A DNA stretch of 64,000 bases from JAABRU01 sp041390465 (GCA_041390465.1 JAWKPW010000018.1:1-64000); one strand, 5' to 3'; shown: positions 48,728 through 58,114, counted from the first letter of the stretch. Notes: generated by a model not told the origin, from the letters alone. Translations and numbers: made by a program.

Positions 48728-48785
48728 ACCTGACCCTTCGCTGCACCGGACACGGCTGTCGCCATGCCGGTGAACTTGTCATTAT
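48728..48785 (+). other. attC-like palindrome with deviant GAC/GTC core
   Basis: Outer boxes ACCTGAC and GTCATTA, inner arms CACCGG and CCGGTG, and a stem CACGGC/GCCATG with an unpaired A. It resembles an attC except that the conserved AAC/GTT triplet reads GAC/GTC. It follows the methyltransferase stop at once. Confidence 0.5.
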
Positions 48786-48789
48786 GTCA

Positions 48790-48939
48790 TAAAAAATAAG
48801 AGGCACATTTTATAAATCTGATAACGACAATTCATCCCCTGGAAAAAAAGCTGTGTTTTGGACAGGAGATAAAAAGCTGAAAAACTATCTGAAAGAACAG
48901 GGTTTTGCTCTATTTTTTGATCCGAGAGAAACTGCCTGA
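48790..48939 (+). pseudogene. PIN-domain toxin, C-terminal fragment
   Basis: AVFWTGDKKLKNYLKEQGF followed by ALFFDPRETA and stop matches the last 30 residues of small PIN-domain ribonucleases (typically IWTGDKKLIKGLK). The preceding catalytic part and any start codon are missing. It lies between two attC-like palindromes, the second overlapping its stop codon, as expected for a cassette. Confidence 0.55.
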
Positions 48940-48991
48940 CCAGTCATCCAGCGGACACGGCTAATGCCGTGCCGCTGAATTATTGTCAGGT
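48934..48991 (+). other. Second attC-like palindrome with GAC/GTC core
   Basis: Outer boxes GCCTGAC (48934-48940) and GTCAGGT (48985-48991) are inverted repeats of each other. Inner stem AGCGG-A-CACGGC pairs with GCCGTGCCGCT with an extrahelical A and a TAAT turn. Its core stem is the same type as at 48728. Confidence 0.55.
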
Positions 48992-49005
48992 GAAAGGTGC
49001 AAATA

Positions 49006-49536
49006 ATGAATTACGAAATTTTTCTGGAAAACGTAAATGCAGACAGATTGAATTCAATTGATGACTTTGAAGAGTCGAAACATTTTGGCTACGCTGGCAC
49101 CTGTAAAAACTTGCATGATGTTATGAAAGTATTGAGATAGGTATTTGATGATGATGCTGTTGCTGCTGCCGCAGCATTCGGCATGGTATTAAACACAAAG
49201 CTGTGTGCTGATGGCATGTATCGGGATGATACTCTTATGGTTTTGAATGAACTGTCCAAAACCAAGATGGAATTTGATATAATCATGTGTCATACCTTTC
49301 CAACGATATCTGCAACATCGCACATATTATCATCAGCACAGCGTTACGCATATGAAAATACTATACCTTGCACAGAATGGCCGGTTACCGGTGATACAGT
49401 CAACATTGTATTGCAGGAAGCAATAAAGCATTCAAAGGCAAAAGAATGGAAACTCTCTGAAACTGATGAAAATAATGCTTATATTGGCAGTTATTGTGCT
49501 GGAGAAGTTGATGGCAAATGGGTAAGAATCGCCTGA
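49006..49536 (+). pseudogene. Unknown protein interrupted by an in-frame TAG
   Basis: Reads MNYEIFLENVNADRLNSIDD and so on for 44 codons, meets TAG at 49138, then continues in the same frame for 132 codons (FDDDAVAAAAAFGMVLNTKL, MCHTFPTISATSHILSSAQR, EWPVTGDTVNIVLQEAI) to a TGA. AAGGTG lies 6 nt before the ATG. The same-frame continuation without other damage suggests one nonsense mutation. The product family was not recognised. It begins 14 bases after an attC-like site, so it is a probable cassette gene. Confidence 0.55.
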
Positions 49537-49607
49537 CAATCAAATCAATCGGATGTAAAAGCCTGGCTCTGACTGCCTCGCTGGTTATTAATCAAAGGAG
49601 GTAAATA

Positions 49608-50015
49608 ATGAGTCCTTCTGTCAATCACAGCTATATCTGTACCAAAATCATAGAACATCTTTTAAAAAATGAAGGGATTCAGCCTTTTATTGAACTCACA
49701 CTGGACATTGACAAAGGATTGACACCGGATATTTCTGTATATAAAGAAAACACAATCCAACCGGATTTTTTGGAAGATAAAACCAAATGTGAAGTAATTC
49801 CTTTTCTGGTCATTGAAATCCTCTCCCCACAGGGGATACTGGAACTCGTTGAAAAAGCAAAAACACTGCTTGCGGCCGGTGTATCAGCGGTTTGGATTGT
49901 TGATATTTATGCCAGAACCGTTATTGTTATGAGCAGTCAAAAAAAGGAAACATTTCACCGTGAGGTTGTAGCCTGCGAAGGCATAAAAGTGGATTTCAAA
50001 AGCGTATTCATTTAG
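49608..50015 (+). CDS. Uma2-family (DUF820) PD-(D/E)XK nuclease-like protein
   Basis: 135 aa. GLTPDISVYKEN holds the conserved Asp of the PD motif and VIPFLVIEILSP the ExK-like segment; VEKAKTLLAAGVSAVWIVD follows, as in Uma2 proteins. It is shorter than the usual 180-200 residues at the N-terminus. Strong AAAGGAGGT lies 5 nt before the ATG. Uma2 proteins are common in mobile and accessory regions; their role is not established. Last gene of the accessory island before dnaN. Confidence 0.72.
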   Translation: MSPSVNHSYICTKIIEHLLKNEGIQPFIELTLDIDKGLTPDISVYKENTIQPDFLEDKTKCEVIPFLVIEILSPQGILELVEKAKTLLAAGVSAVWIVDIYARTVIVMSSQKKETFHREVVACEGIKVDFKSVFI

Positions 50016-50159
50016 ACAGATAAAGCAGCCAGTGTGGCAAAATTGCATTCTGTCCGGGGCAGTCCGGATTTTTCAAAGCGGGTTTGCCCCTGGGACATTT
50101 TTGTTGCAGTTGTTCAAATTTGAGCAGTTTTTACATATAAACCCATTAAGGAGAGTGTC

Positions 50160-51272
50160 ATGAAATTCATCATCAACAAAAGCGACATCAAAAACATTCT
50201 GGCAAAGGTGCAGGGTGTGGCCGGACGCAGAACCAATCTGGCCATTACCGAGACTGTGCTTATCACCGCAACGGATGAGGGCATCCGCATGATGGCAACC
50301 GATCTGGAAACCGGATTTGAAGGCAGTTATTCCGCTGCGGTGGAAAGCACGGGCGCCATTGCCATCAATGCCAAAAAACTCTTTGAAATTGTAAAGGATT
50401 TTCCCAGAGAGGATGTGCATGTCCATGAAGTGGAAAACCGCTGGATCAAGATTGGCAATGACAAGATTGAATACCATATTGTGGGCATGAATCCCGAAGA
50501 TTATCCGGACAGTCCCAAACTTTCGGATGCCAGTTTTTTTGAAATGGATTCCCAGGCATTGCGGAAAATGATTGAAAAATCTGTCATTATCACAGGAGCC
50601 AATGATGACCGGCGTTCCCATATCAACGGCGTGTTTTTTGAAAAAATTGAAAAAGAGGAGGGCTCCTTTGTGCTTCGCATGGTCTCCACGGACGGCAGCC
50701 GTCTTTCCACTGTGGATGATCCCTGTGATGACGAACCTCCGTTTGCAGCGGAAGTGCTGATTCCCAAAAAGGGACTTGTGGAGGTTCTCAAATTCCTTGA
50801 TTCTGAGGGAAGTGTGCAGGTGGGACTGCAGGAAAGCCATTTCATTGTAAAAAAACAGAGTGAAACAGTCACCATACGGCTGCTGGAGGGGGATTTTCCC
50901 AAATACACCGACATTGTCAAAAACCGGGGAACCGACATTCTGCTGGACAGAAAACAGTTTCTGGGAATGCTCAGACGCATGTCCATCCTTTCCTCTGACA
51001 GTTACAAAGGCGTTGTGTTCAATTTTGCCCAAAACCGTCTGCTGGTGACAGCCTCCAACCCGGATATTGGCGAATCCAGAGAGGAAATGCCGGTTGATTA
51101 TGACGGAGAGGCCATTGAGGCCGCATTCAATCCCCGTTTCTTCATTGATGCCCTGGGTGCTGTGGAAGAAAACATGGTGCGCATCAGCATCATCAACGCG
51201 GAGCGTCCCTGCATGGTGGAAGGGGAAGATGACAAAAGTTATCTGTGCGTAGTTATGCCGATGAGAATATGA
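50160..51272 (+). CDS. dnaN: DNA polymerase III beta subunit (sliding clamp)
   Basis: 370 aa, normal length, three-domain clamp. MKFIINKSDIKNILAKVQGV, LEGDFPKYTDIVKN and the C-terminal CVVMPMRI are typical. Tethers polymerase to DNA. AAGGAG lies 6 nt before the ATG. The stop overlaps gyrB as ATGA. No dnaA is found upstream; the accessory island ends only 144 bases before the start. Confidence 0.97.
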   Translation: MKFIINKSDIKNILAKVQGVAGRRTNLAITETVLITATDEGIRMMATDLETGFEGSYSAAVESTGAIAINAKKLFEIVKDFPREDVHVHEVENRWIKIGNDKIEYHIVGMNPEDYPDSPKLSDASFFEMDSQALRKMIEKSVIITGANDDRRSHINGVFFEKIEKEEGSFVLRMVSTDGSRLSTVDDPCDDEPPFAAEVLIPKKGLVEVLKFLDSEGSVQVGLQESHFIVKKQSETVTIRLLEGDFPKYTDIVKNRGTDILLDRKQFLGMLRRMSILSSDSYKGVVFNFAQNRLLVTASNPDIGESREEMPVDYDGEAIEAAFNPRFFIDALGAVEENMVRISIINAERPCMVEGEDDKSYLCVVMPMRI

Positions 51273-53704
51273 CAAACGAACCCATCAATTATACTGCCGA
51301 CAATATCAAGATACTGGAGGGACTGGAGGCAGTCCGGAAACGTCCTTCCATGTATATCGGAAATGTGGATGTGGAGGGGCTTCATCATCTGGTCTACGAA
51401 GTGGTGGACAACAGCATTGATGAGGCCATGGCCGGATACTGTGACACAATCCTGGTCACGATCCACACAGACAGCAGCGTGACTGTGCTGGACAATGGCC
51501 GGGGCATTCCGGTGGGCATTCATGAAAAGGAAAAAGTCCCTGCCGCGGAAGTGGTGCTGAGCAAACTCCATGCCGGAGGCAAGTTTGACAAGGATTCCTA
51601 CAAGGTTTCCGGCGGTCTTCACGGTGTGGGCATTTCTGTGGTCAATGCCCTGTCTGTATTTCTGGATGTGGAAATTTATACCGGAGGACAGATTTATCAT
51701 CAGACCTGGTCAAAGGGGAAAAAGACCAGTGAACTTGAAATCATTGGAAAAACAGACAGACGCGGCACAAAGATCCGTTTCCGGCCTGACACGGAGATTA
51801 TGAACAGCGATGATTTCAGTTATGAAATTCTGTCCCGGCGGCTGCGGGAACTGGCCTTTCTCAACCGGGGCGTGAAAATCTGCATTGAGGATGAACGCTC
51901 GGATGCCAGAGAGGAATTCCATTATGAAGGCGGTCTGGCTGAATTTGTGCAGTATCTCAACCGGCGCCACACTGCGCTTCATCCGCCCATCTTTTTCCAG
52001 GCGGAAAAAAATGAGGTGCAGATTGAAGTCGCGATTCAGTACAATGACAGCTACAATGAGCGGATGCTGTCTTTCGCCAACAATATCAACACCGTGGAAG
52101 GCGGTTTTCATCTCATCGGCTTCAAGACGGCCCTGACCCGATCTTTGAACCAGTATGCCACCAGCGATCATCTGCCCAAAAACATGCAGGCCAAAATCGG
52201 TGGCGATGATGTGCGCGAGGGACTTACGGCCATTATCAGTGTGCGCATCCGGGAGCCCCAGTTTGAGGGGCAGACCAAAACCAAACTGGGCAACAGCGAG
52301 GTCAAGGGTCTGGTGGAATCTCTGGTCAATGAAAAACTGACCATGTATCTGGGGGAAAATCCGGCTGTTGCCAAAAAGATCATTGCCAAGGCTGTGGATG
52401 CTGCCCGCGCCAGAGATGCTGCCCGCCGCGCCAGAGATTTGGCCAGAAGCAAGGGTGCGCTGGTGGATTCCACTCTGCCCGGCAAGCTGGCTGAATGCCA
52501 GTTTGCGGATCCTGCGGAACGGGAGCTGTTTCTCGTGGAGGGCGACAGCGCAGGCGGTTCTGCCAAACAGGGACGGGATCGCAGGTTTCAGGCCATTCTG
52601 CCCCTCAAAGGCAAAATTCTCAATGTGGAAAAGGCGCGTCTTGACAAGATTCTGCGCAGCGATGAGATCAAAAATATCATCACTGCCCTGGGCGCGGGCG
52701 TTGGCCGGGAGGAATATGACATTGACAAGATCCGTTACCACAAGGTGGTGATCATGACAGACGCGGATGTGGACGGTTCCCATATCCGCACCCTGCTGCT
52801 GACCTTTTTCTACCGGCAGATGCGGGAGGTGATTGAAAAGGGGTATCTTTATATCGCACAGCCCCCGCTTTTCCGCATTGGCAAAGGGAGAAATGAAATA
52901 TATCTTAAAGATGAGGCCGGATACAATGAACATATCCTCAGCCGGATCTGTGCAAACAGAAGTGTGAAAACCGGGGAGGGAAAGATTCTGAGCGGACATC
53001 AGCTTTTTGCTTTCATGGGTGATGTTTCTGAATATCTGGAGGCTGTATCCCGGATGGAGAGACGCGGCGTGCAGCCGGAACTGCTGGAACTTCTGATCCG
53101 GGAAGGCGTGGACGGAAAGGATTTTCTGCAGGATGAAAACCGGATGCGTGATCTCAGCACAGTTCTGTCCGGAAAAGGCTGCGAAGTCAGCGAGCTTTCC
53201 TGGAATGAGGAGCGCGGGGTGTATGAAATGAAGGTCAAACCCTGCATCATTCCCAGTTCCGAACCCGGTGCGCAGGAAATGTCCGCGCAGGAATTTCAGC
53301 CGCTGGAGATTGGACGCGGCTTTGTCCATTCTCCGGATTTTCAGAAACTTGTGGTTCTGGGAAAGAAAATTCTGCCCAATGATCTGCCGCCCTTTTCCGT
53401 GTTCACTGAGGGAAAAGAGGAGGAAGCAGTCGTTCTTGCCGATAAAAAGGATTTGTTCCGTTATCTGAGCGAGGAAGGCAAAAAAGGCATTTTTGTCCAG
53501 CGCTACAAAGGTCTGGGGGAAATGAATCCGGATCAGTTGTGGGAAACCACCATGAATCCGGAAAAAAGAACCCTGCTGAAAGTAAAGGTGGAGGACGCGG
53601 AAGAGGCTGACGAAATTTTCACCCTGCTCATGGGAGATGTGGTGGAACCCCGCCGGGATTTTATTCAGAACAATGCACTGGAAGTGAGCACACTGGATAT
53701 ATGA
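51269..53704 (+). CDS. gyrB: DNA gyrase subunit B
   Basis: 811 aa. GHKL ATPase motifs (EVVDNSIDEAMAGY, VLDNGRGIPVGIH, GGLHGVGISVVNALS), transducer region, and TOPRIM motifs (LFLVEGDSAGGSAKQGRDR, IMTDADVDGSHIRTLLL), ending with the C-terminal NPEKRTLLKV and DFIQNNAL. Provides ATP-driven supercoiling with GyrA. Starts within the dnaN stop (ATGA), so the pair is translationally coupled; recF, often between them, is absent. Confidence 0.97.
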   Translation: MTNEPINYTADNIKILEGLEAVRKRPSMYIGNVDVEGLHHLVYEVVDNSIDEAMAGYCDTILVTIHTDSSVTVLDNGRGIPVGIHEKEKVPAAEVVLSKLHAGGKFDKDSYKVSGGLHGVGISVVNALSVFLDVEIYTGGQIYHQTWSKGKKTSELEIIGKTDRRGTKIRFRPDTEIMNSDDFSYEILSRRLRELAFLNRGVKICIEDERSDAREEFHYEGGLAEFVQYLNRRHTALHPPIFFQAEKNEVQIEVAIQYNDSYNERMLSFANNINTVEGGFHLIGFKTALTRSLNQYATSDHLPKNMQAKIGGDDVREGLTAIISVRIREPQFEGQTKTKLGNSEVKGLVESLVNEKLTMYLGENPAVAKKIIAKAVDAARARDAARRARDLARSKGALVDSTLPGKLAECQFADPAERELFLVEGDSAGGSAKQGRDRRFQAILPLKGKILNVEKARLDKILRSDEIKNIITALGAGVGREEYDIDKIRYHKVVIMTDADVDGSHIRTLLLTFFYRQMREVIEKGYLYIAQPPLFRIGKGRNEIYLKDEAGYNEHILSRICANRSVKTGEGKILSGHQLFAFMGDVSEYLEAVSRMERRGVQPELLELLIREGVDGKDFLQDENRMRDLSTVLSGKGCEVSELSWNEERGVYEMKVKPCIIPSSEPGAQEMSAQEFQPLEIGRGFVHSPDFQKLVVLGKKILPNDLPPFSVFTEGKEEEAVVLADKKDLFRYLSEEGKKGIFVQRYKGLGEMNPDQLWETTMNPEKRTLLKVKVEDAEEADEIFTLLMGDVVEPRRDFIQNNALEVSTLDI

Positions 53705-53824
53705 CAGGCGGATCGGGTTCAAACCGGTTGAAAAAATGAAGGGGCGGTTTTTGAAATCCGCTCCTGCCTCCGCAGAGCAGTTCATGAAAACCGGATAAAA
53801 ATCCTGAATACCTTATCCTTCACA

Positions 53825-55168
53825 ATGCCGGAACTTCCCAAATCAGACAATTGGATTTACAGCAAAATCAATGCAGCCGCCCAATCGCTGTCCCGTGAGG
53901 AGACAGAGGCATATCAGTTGGCGCGGTTACGGGAGACCATTGACAGATGCCGGGAAAAAAGCCCTTTTTATCGCCGACATCTGAAAGGATTCTCCGGAGG
54001 AGACCTCACCTCCCTTCAGTGCCTGGCCGATCTTCCGTTTACGACTGCACAGGATATCGCGGATGACAGCCTGCAATTCCTCTGCGTGTCCCAGGATGAC
54101 ATCAAACGGGTGGTGACGCTTCAGACCTCCGGAACCACAGACAATCCCAAGCGCCTGTATTTCACGCAGGAAGATTTGAAACTCACCATTGATTACTTTG
54201 CCCGCGCCATGTCCTCGTTTGTTCACGCGGGTGAAAAGGTGCTGATTCTCCTGCCCGGTGAGAAGCCCGACAGCGTTGGAGACCTCATTGCCAGAGGACT
54301 GGAACGGATACAGGTCAAGGGGCTGATTCACGGGCCTGTGCGCGATCCCGCGCAAACCGCGCAGGAAATAAACGCGCACAAACCTGCCTGTCTTATCGGC
54401 ATTCCCACACAGGTGCTGTGGCTTGCCAGAACACAGGATATCCCGAAAGGAATCATCAGAAACATCATCCTGACCACCGATTATGTGCCTGTTGCTATTG
54501 TCCGCGCGGTGGAAGAGGTCTGGGGCTGCCGGGTATTCAGCCATTACGGCATGACTGAGACAGGGCTGGGCGGCGGGGTGGAGTGCATGGCGCAGGCAGG
54601 GTATCATTTGCGGGAGGCTGATCTGCACTTTGAAATCATTGACCCGGATACGGGATTGCCAAAGCCTGAGGGGGAATCGGGGGAAATTGTCTTTACCACC
54701 CTGACCCGGAAGGGAATGCCGCTCATCCGGTATCGCACCGGTGATTTGTCCCGTTTTTTGCCGGAACCATGCAGGTGCGGAACGATTTTGAAGCGATTGG
54801 AGCGGGTGCGGGGAAGACTTGGCAACCGGGTGCAACTGGGAGCGGATATGCTGCGCATGGCGGACTTGGATGAGGCGCTTTTTCCGATTCCGGCGCTGCT
54901 CAATTATCAGGCAGCGGTTACGCAGAAAAACCAAAGTCCTCTGTTACAAATTACCCTCTGTGCTGAAACCGCTGACAGAACATCCCGGATACTGTCTCAG
55001 GCACGGGAGGCACTGCAACAGATCCCAGCCATCCGCAAGGCAGCAGCAGCAAATCTGGAAATCGAGGTTGATTTCAGCAAAACAAACTGGCATACCACAG
55101 GTGTGGAGAAACGAATGCTTCAAAGACAGAGGATTTCTCATGAGCAAACCGGAAAAACAGATAGGTGA
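53825..55168 (+). CDS. AMP-dependent CoA ligase of the DVU_1553 type
   Basis: 447 aa phenylacetate-CoA-ligase-like adenylating enzyme: TLQTSGTTDNPKRLYFTQED (ATP loop), FSHYGMTETGLGGGVEC, PLIRYRTGDLSRFLPEPC and a CRCG pair. Members found beside XdhC and MobA-like genes in sulfate reducers are thought to serve molybdo-hydroxylase (aldehyde oxidoreductase) maturation or function; the acid substrate is unknown. First gene of a four-gene run; its 3' end overlaps xdhC by 29 nt. No obvious Shine-Dalgarno before the ATG. Confidence 0.78.
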   Translation: MPELPKSDNWIYSKINAAAQSLSREETEAYQLARLRETIDRCREKSPFYRRHLKGFSGGDLTSLQCLADLPFTTAQDIADDSLQFLCVSQDDIKRVVTLQTSGTTDNPKRLYFTQEDLKLTIDYFARAMSSFVHAGEKVLILLPGEKPDSVGDLIARGLERIQVKGLIHGPVRDPAQTAQEINAHKPACLIGIPTQVLWLARTQDIPKGIIRNIILTTDYVPVAIVRAVEEVWGCRVFSHYGMTETGLGGGVECMAQAGYHLREADLHFEIIDPDTGLPKPEGESGEIVFTTLTRKGMPLIRYRTGDLSRFLPEPCRCGTILKRLERVRGRLGNRVQLGADMLRMADLDEALFPIPALLNYQAAVTQKNQSPLLQITLCAETADRTSRILSQAREALQQIPAIRKAAAANLEIEVDFSKTNWHTTGVEKRMLQRQRISHEQTGKTDR

Positions 55169-56196
55169 ACTGCTGGAGCAGGGGGAGTCCTTTGTTCTGG
55201 CAACCATTCTCAGCCAGACAGGCTCCACCCCGCGTCTGGCAGGCACGAAGATGGCAATTCGACGGGATGGCAGCATTCTCGGAACCATTGGCGGCGGATT
55301 GGTGGAAGCGCAGGTCATGGCTATGGCCCCGGAAATTTTTCAGACCCGGCAGCCCCGGATTCAGGCATTTCACTTAAATTCCGGCACAGCGGATACGATG
55401 GACATGATTTGCGGCGGAAACCTGGAGGTGCTCCTTGAATTCACCGAACCCACCCCTGAAACCCTGCACATGTATCAGACTGTATGCCAGGCCCTTGCGA
55501 AAAGAGAGAAAATGCTGAGGGTGGCAATCCTGCACAGGGAAGCGGAAACCCGCATACGCGCAGAGCGGTGTCTGATTGCGGGGAATCAGGTGATACACGG
55601 CAGTTTTCCCTTTCCCGAATCCCTTCTTGCTTCCCTGACAGAGAAAATGCGGGGCTGCCGCGCGCCCACACTGATACCGGGAGAAAAGGAAATATTCCTT
55701 CTGGAACCGGTGTTTGTTCCGGGAACAGTCTGGCTCTTTGGCGCGGGTCATGTCTCCCAGCAGGTGGCCGTCATAACCCGGATGACCGATTTTCAGACCA
55801 TTGTGCTGGACGACCGCAGCGAGTTCGCCAACCGGGAACGCTTTCCCATGGCCGATGAAATCAAAGTGCTTGCGGATTTTCAAACCGCTTTTTCCGGTCT
55901 GACCATTGATGAAGACAGTTATATCGTCATTCTCACCAGAGGACACAGTTCATGACAAGACCGTGCTGGCGCAGGCTCTCAGAACCAATGCCGGGTATAT
56001 CGGCATGATCGGCAGCCACCGCAAGCGCGACACCATTTACAGGGCATTGTTGTTGGAAGGTTTTGCGGAAGCGGATTTGAAACGGGTTTACAGCCCCATC
56101 GGGCTGGACATCGGTGCGGAAACCCCGGAGGAGATTGCTGTCAGTATCGCAGGGGAACTGATTGAAGTCCGGGCCAGAAACCTCATGCGTCAGTAG
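55140..56196 (+). pseudogene. xdhC: XdhC-family molybdenum-cofactor insertion protein, one frameshift
   Basis: The N-terminal part (FVLATILSQTGSTPRLAGTK, GTIGGGLVEAQVM, CGGNLEVLLEF) and Rossmann part (VWLFGAGHVSQQVAVI, VLDDRSEFANRERFP) are in one frame, which stops at 55953 after LTRGHSS. The next frame continues exactly as expected: VHDKTVLAQALRTNAGYIGM, GSHRKRDTIYRALL, GLDIGAETPEEIAVSI. Removing one A in GGACACAGTTCAT restores TRGHVHDK. XdhC binds sulfurated Moco and delivers it to molybdo-hydroxylases. ATG overlaps the CoA ligase gene. Either a recent inactivation or a sequence error. Confidence 0.85.
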
Positions 56197-56202
56197 GTGG
56201 AC

Positions 56203-57330
56203 ATGAACGACATCACCGCAATTGTTCTGGCCGCGGGATACAGTTTCCGCATGGGGGAATTCAAGCCCCTGCTGCGTTTGGGAGACATGAGCCTTCTGGA
56301 ACGGAATATCCGGCTCTTTCAATCCGCAGGCATCCGCGATATCCGGGTTGTGGCAGGATACCGGGCCGCAGAGATTCAGGCTGTGCTGGATCCGATGGGA
56401 ATCCTCTGCATTGTGAACAGGACTTATGATCAGGGAATGTATTCTTCCGTGCTTGCCGGTATCAGCACCCTGACATCCGATCAAAAAGCATTTTTTGTCC
56501 TGCCTGCGGATATTCCCCTGGTCAGACCTCACACCCTGAAATCCCTGTTGACAGCATATCGCGAAAGCCAGAAGCCCCATCCGATATTCTACCCGAATTT
56601 TCAGGGAATGCGGGGACATCCGCCCCTGATTGATTCCTCCTGTGCAGCGAAGATGAAGCAATGGGACCAACCCGGCGGACTTCGGGCATTTCTGGAAAAT
56701 TACGAGTCAAATGCAGCGGATGTGTCTGTGACAGATGAGGGGATTCTGCAGGATTTGGACACACCGGAGGATTATCAGCGAATGCTTGAACGATACCCTG
56801 ACCTTGATATTCCCACTGTTCGGGAATGTGACGCGCTCATGGAGAGATATCAGGTTCCGGAGCATACCGCACGCCATTGTCAGGCTGTGGCGCGGGTGGC
56901 CGTGTGCATGGGAAAGGCACTCATCCAGGCGGGATGCAGGATGAATCTGCACCTGATTACTGCTGCGGCATTATTGCACGACATGGCAAAGGGACAGCGG
57001 CGCCATGCGGCTGCGGGTGAGCAGATCCTGCATGAGATGGGATTTCCGGCAGTGGCAGAAATTGTGGGCGCACATGTGGATCTGCCCATCCGGGACAGTG
57101 ATCCTGTTACGGAAAAAGAGGTGGTTCATCTTGCGGACAAACTGGTGAAGGGAGACAGGAGGGTTTCTGTGGAGACCCGGTTTCTGGCAAAGCGGATTCG
57201 TTATGAAAATGATCCCCAGGCAAAAGCCGGTGTTGAAAAACGTTTTGCCAATGCCATGAAAATGAAGATGCGCGTGGAATCTGAAACAGGCAAATCCCTT
57301 GAAATCATGCTGGAGGAGTGTCTCCATTGA
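56203..57330 (+). CDS. MobA-like NTP transferase fused to an HD domain (DVU_1551 type)
   Basis: 375 aa. N-terminal nucleotidyltransferase with the MobA/MocA signature IVLAAGYSFRMGEFKPLL and VLPADIPLVRPHTL; C-terminal HD domain with the HxnHD pattern HTARHCQAVARVA and AAALLHDMAKGQ. Probably attaches CMP or GMP to molybdopterin for hydroxylase-type cofactor; the HD part may hydrolyse a nucleotide. Follows xdhC by 6 nt; GTG two codons upstream is an alternative start. The stop overlaps the next gene's TTG. Confidence 0.85.
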   Translation: MNDITAIVLAAGYSFRMGEFKPLLRLGDMSLLERNIRLFQSAGIRDIRVVAGYRAAEIQAVLDPMGILCIVNRTYDQGMYSSVLAGISTLTSDQKAFFVLPADIPLVRPHTLKSLLTAYRESQKPHPIFYPNFQGMRGHPPLIDSSCAAKMKQWDQPGGLRAFLENYESNAADVSVTDEGILQDLDTPEDYQRMLERYPDLDIPTVRECDALMERYQVPEHTARHCQAVARVAVCMGKALIQAGCRMNLHLITAAALLHDMAKGQRRHAAAGEQILHEMGFPAVAEIVGAHVDLPIRDSDPVTEKEVVHLADKLVKGDRRVSVETRFLAKRIRYENDPQAKAGVEKRFANAMKMKMRVESETGKSLEIMLEECLH

Positions 57331-57978
57331 TATATCTTCTCAGACACGGCGAGACATTGCAGGGCCCTGAAAAACGGTTTATCGGTGACAGATATTCCCC
57401 TGAGCGAAAAAGGGATACAGCAGGCCCTGAACTGGCGCAGGGCATTTGAGCATATTTCCTTTGACCGGATCTGTTCCAGTGATCTGATCCGTTCCCATGA
57501 GACAGCGCAACGGATTTGCCCGGATCGTGAGATTGAACTCTTTCCCCAGCTTCGGGAAATCAATCTGGGAGAATGGGAAGGGCTTGCCATGTCCGAAGTC
57601 CGAGCCCGGTTCCCGGAAGCATGGGCTGCGCGGGGCGGGGATATGTCCGGGTATCGCCCTCCGCGCGGAGAGAGTTTTGCGGATTTGTCTCAACGGGTAC
57701 TCCCGGTATTTGAAAATATTGCCTTGAACTCTCAAGAAAAAAACATTCTCATCGTTTCCCATGCCGGGGTCAACCGGGTAATTCTGTGCCATATTCTGGG
57801 AATGCCCCTTGCAAGGCTGTTTTCCATAGATCAGGAATACGGCGCGCTGAACATCATCCACTGTGAAGAGAATCTCTGGAAGGTTTCAGGAATGAATCTT
57901 CAGTTGCAGTCAGAAATTGACAACAGTCTGAAGTTAATGGATTCCTGCTTACGCTCGAATGCGGCTGAAAGAAAGTGA
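57327..57978 (+). pseudogene. Histidine phosphatase family protein, one frameshift
   Basis: A TTG start (AGGAG 8 nt upstream) overlaps the NTP transferase stop and reads IYLLRHGET, the phosphohistidine RHG motif, then GPEKRFIG. At about 57385 the frame is lost; TDIPLSEKGIQQALNWRRAF, DRICSSDLIRSHETAQRI and LIVSHAGVNRVILCHIL follow in another frame to 57978. Two bases appear missing at FIG|TDIP. Resembles alpha-ribazole or phosphoglycerate mutase-like phosphatases that accompany DVU_1551/1553-type genes. As read, the catalytic His is separated from the rest. Confidence 0.75.
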
Positions 57979-58071
57979 CATTCTGATTTTTGCAAGGTCT
58001 GCGCAAGGGAGTTTTTCAGATTCGGAGCGATTGGAGGCATTCCGGGTTAAACACAGAGGAGACAAAGATTT

Positions 58072-58114
58072 CCGCAAAGAACGCAGAAAAACCGGTCTGC
58101 TGCGTTCTTTGCGG
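58072..58114. other. 15-bp hairpin between convergent genes
   Basis: CCGCAAAGAACGCAG (58072-58086) and its exact complement (58100-58114) with a 13-nt loop, between the phosphatase and proA stops. No T-run, so termination is uncertain; the CTTTGCGG word is shared with MITE-1. Confidence 0.5.

Noticed and set aside
49138..49140. Pyrrolysine or other recoding at TAG
   Set aside because: No pyl genes in the window and no metabolic context; a nonsense mutation is simpler. Kept as a checkable point only.
49537..49607. A further attC site after the TAG-interrupted gene
   Set aside because: It begins GCCTGAC like the others, but the following sequence does not fold into paired arms and has no matching right box.
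50016..50159. Replication origin upstream of dnaN
   Set aside because: No cluster of TTATCCACA-type DnaA boxes and no dnaA gene; the gap is only 144 bp.
53705..53740. tRNA-like GGTTCAAACC segment
   Set aside because: The T-loop-like word has no matching acceptor, D or anticodon stems around it.
55940..55960. Programmed frameshift in xdhC
   Set aside because: The site ACACAGTTCATG has no slippery heptamer or following pseudoknot that I can see; a plain one-base insertion explains it.
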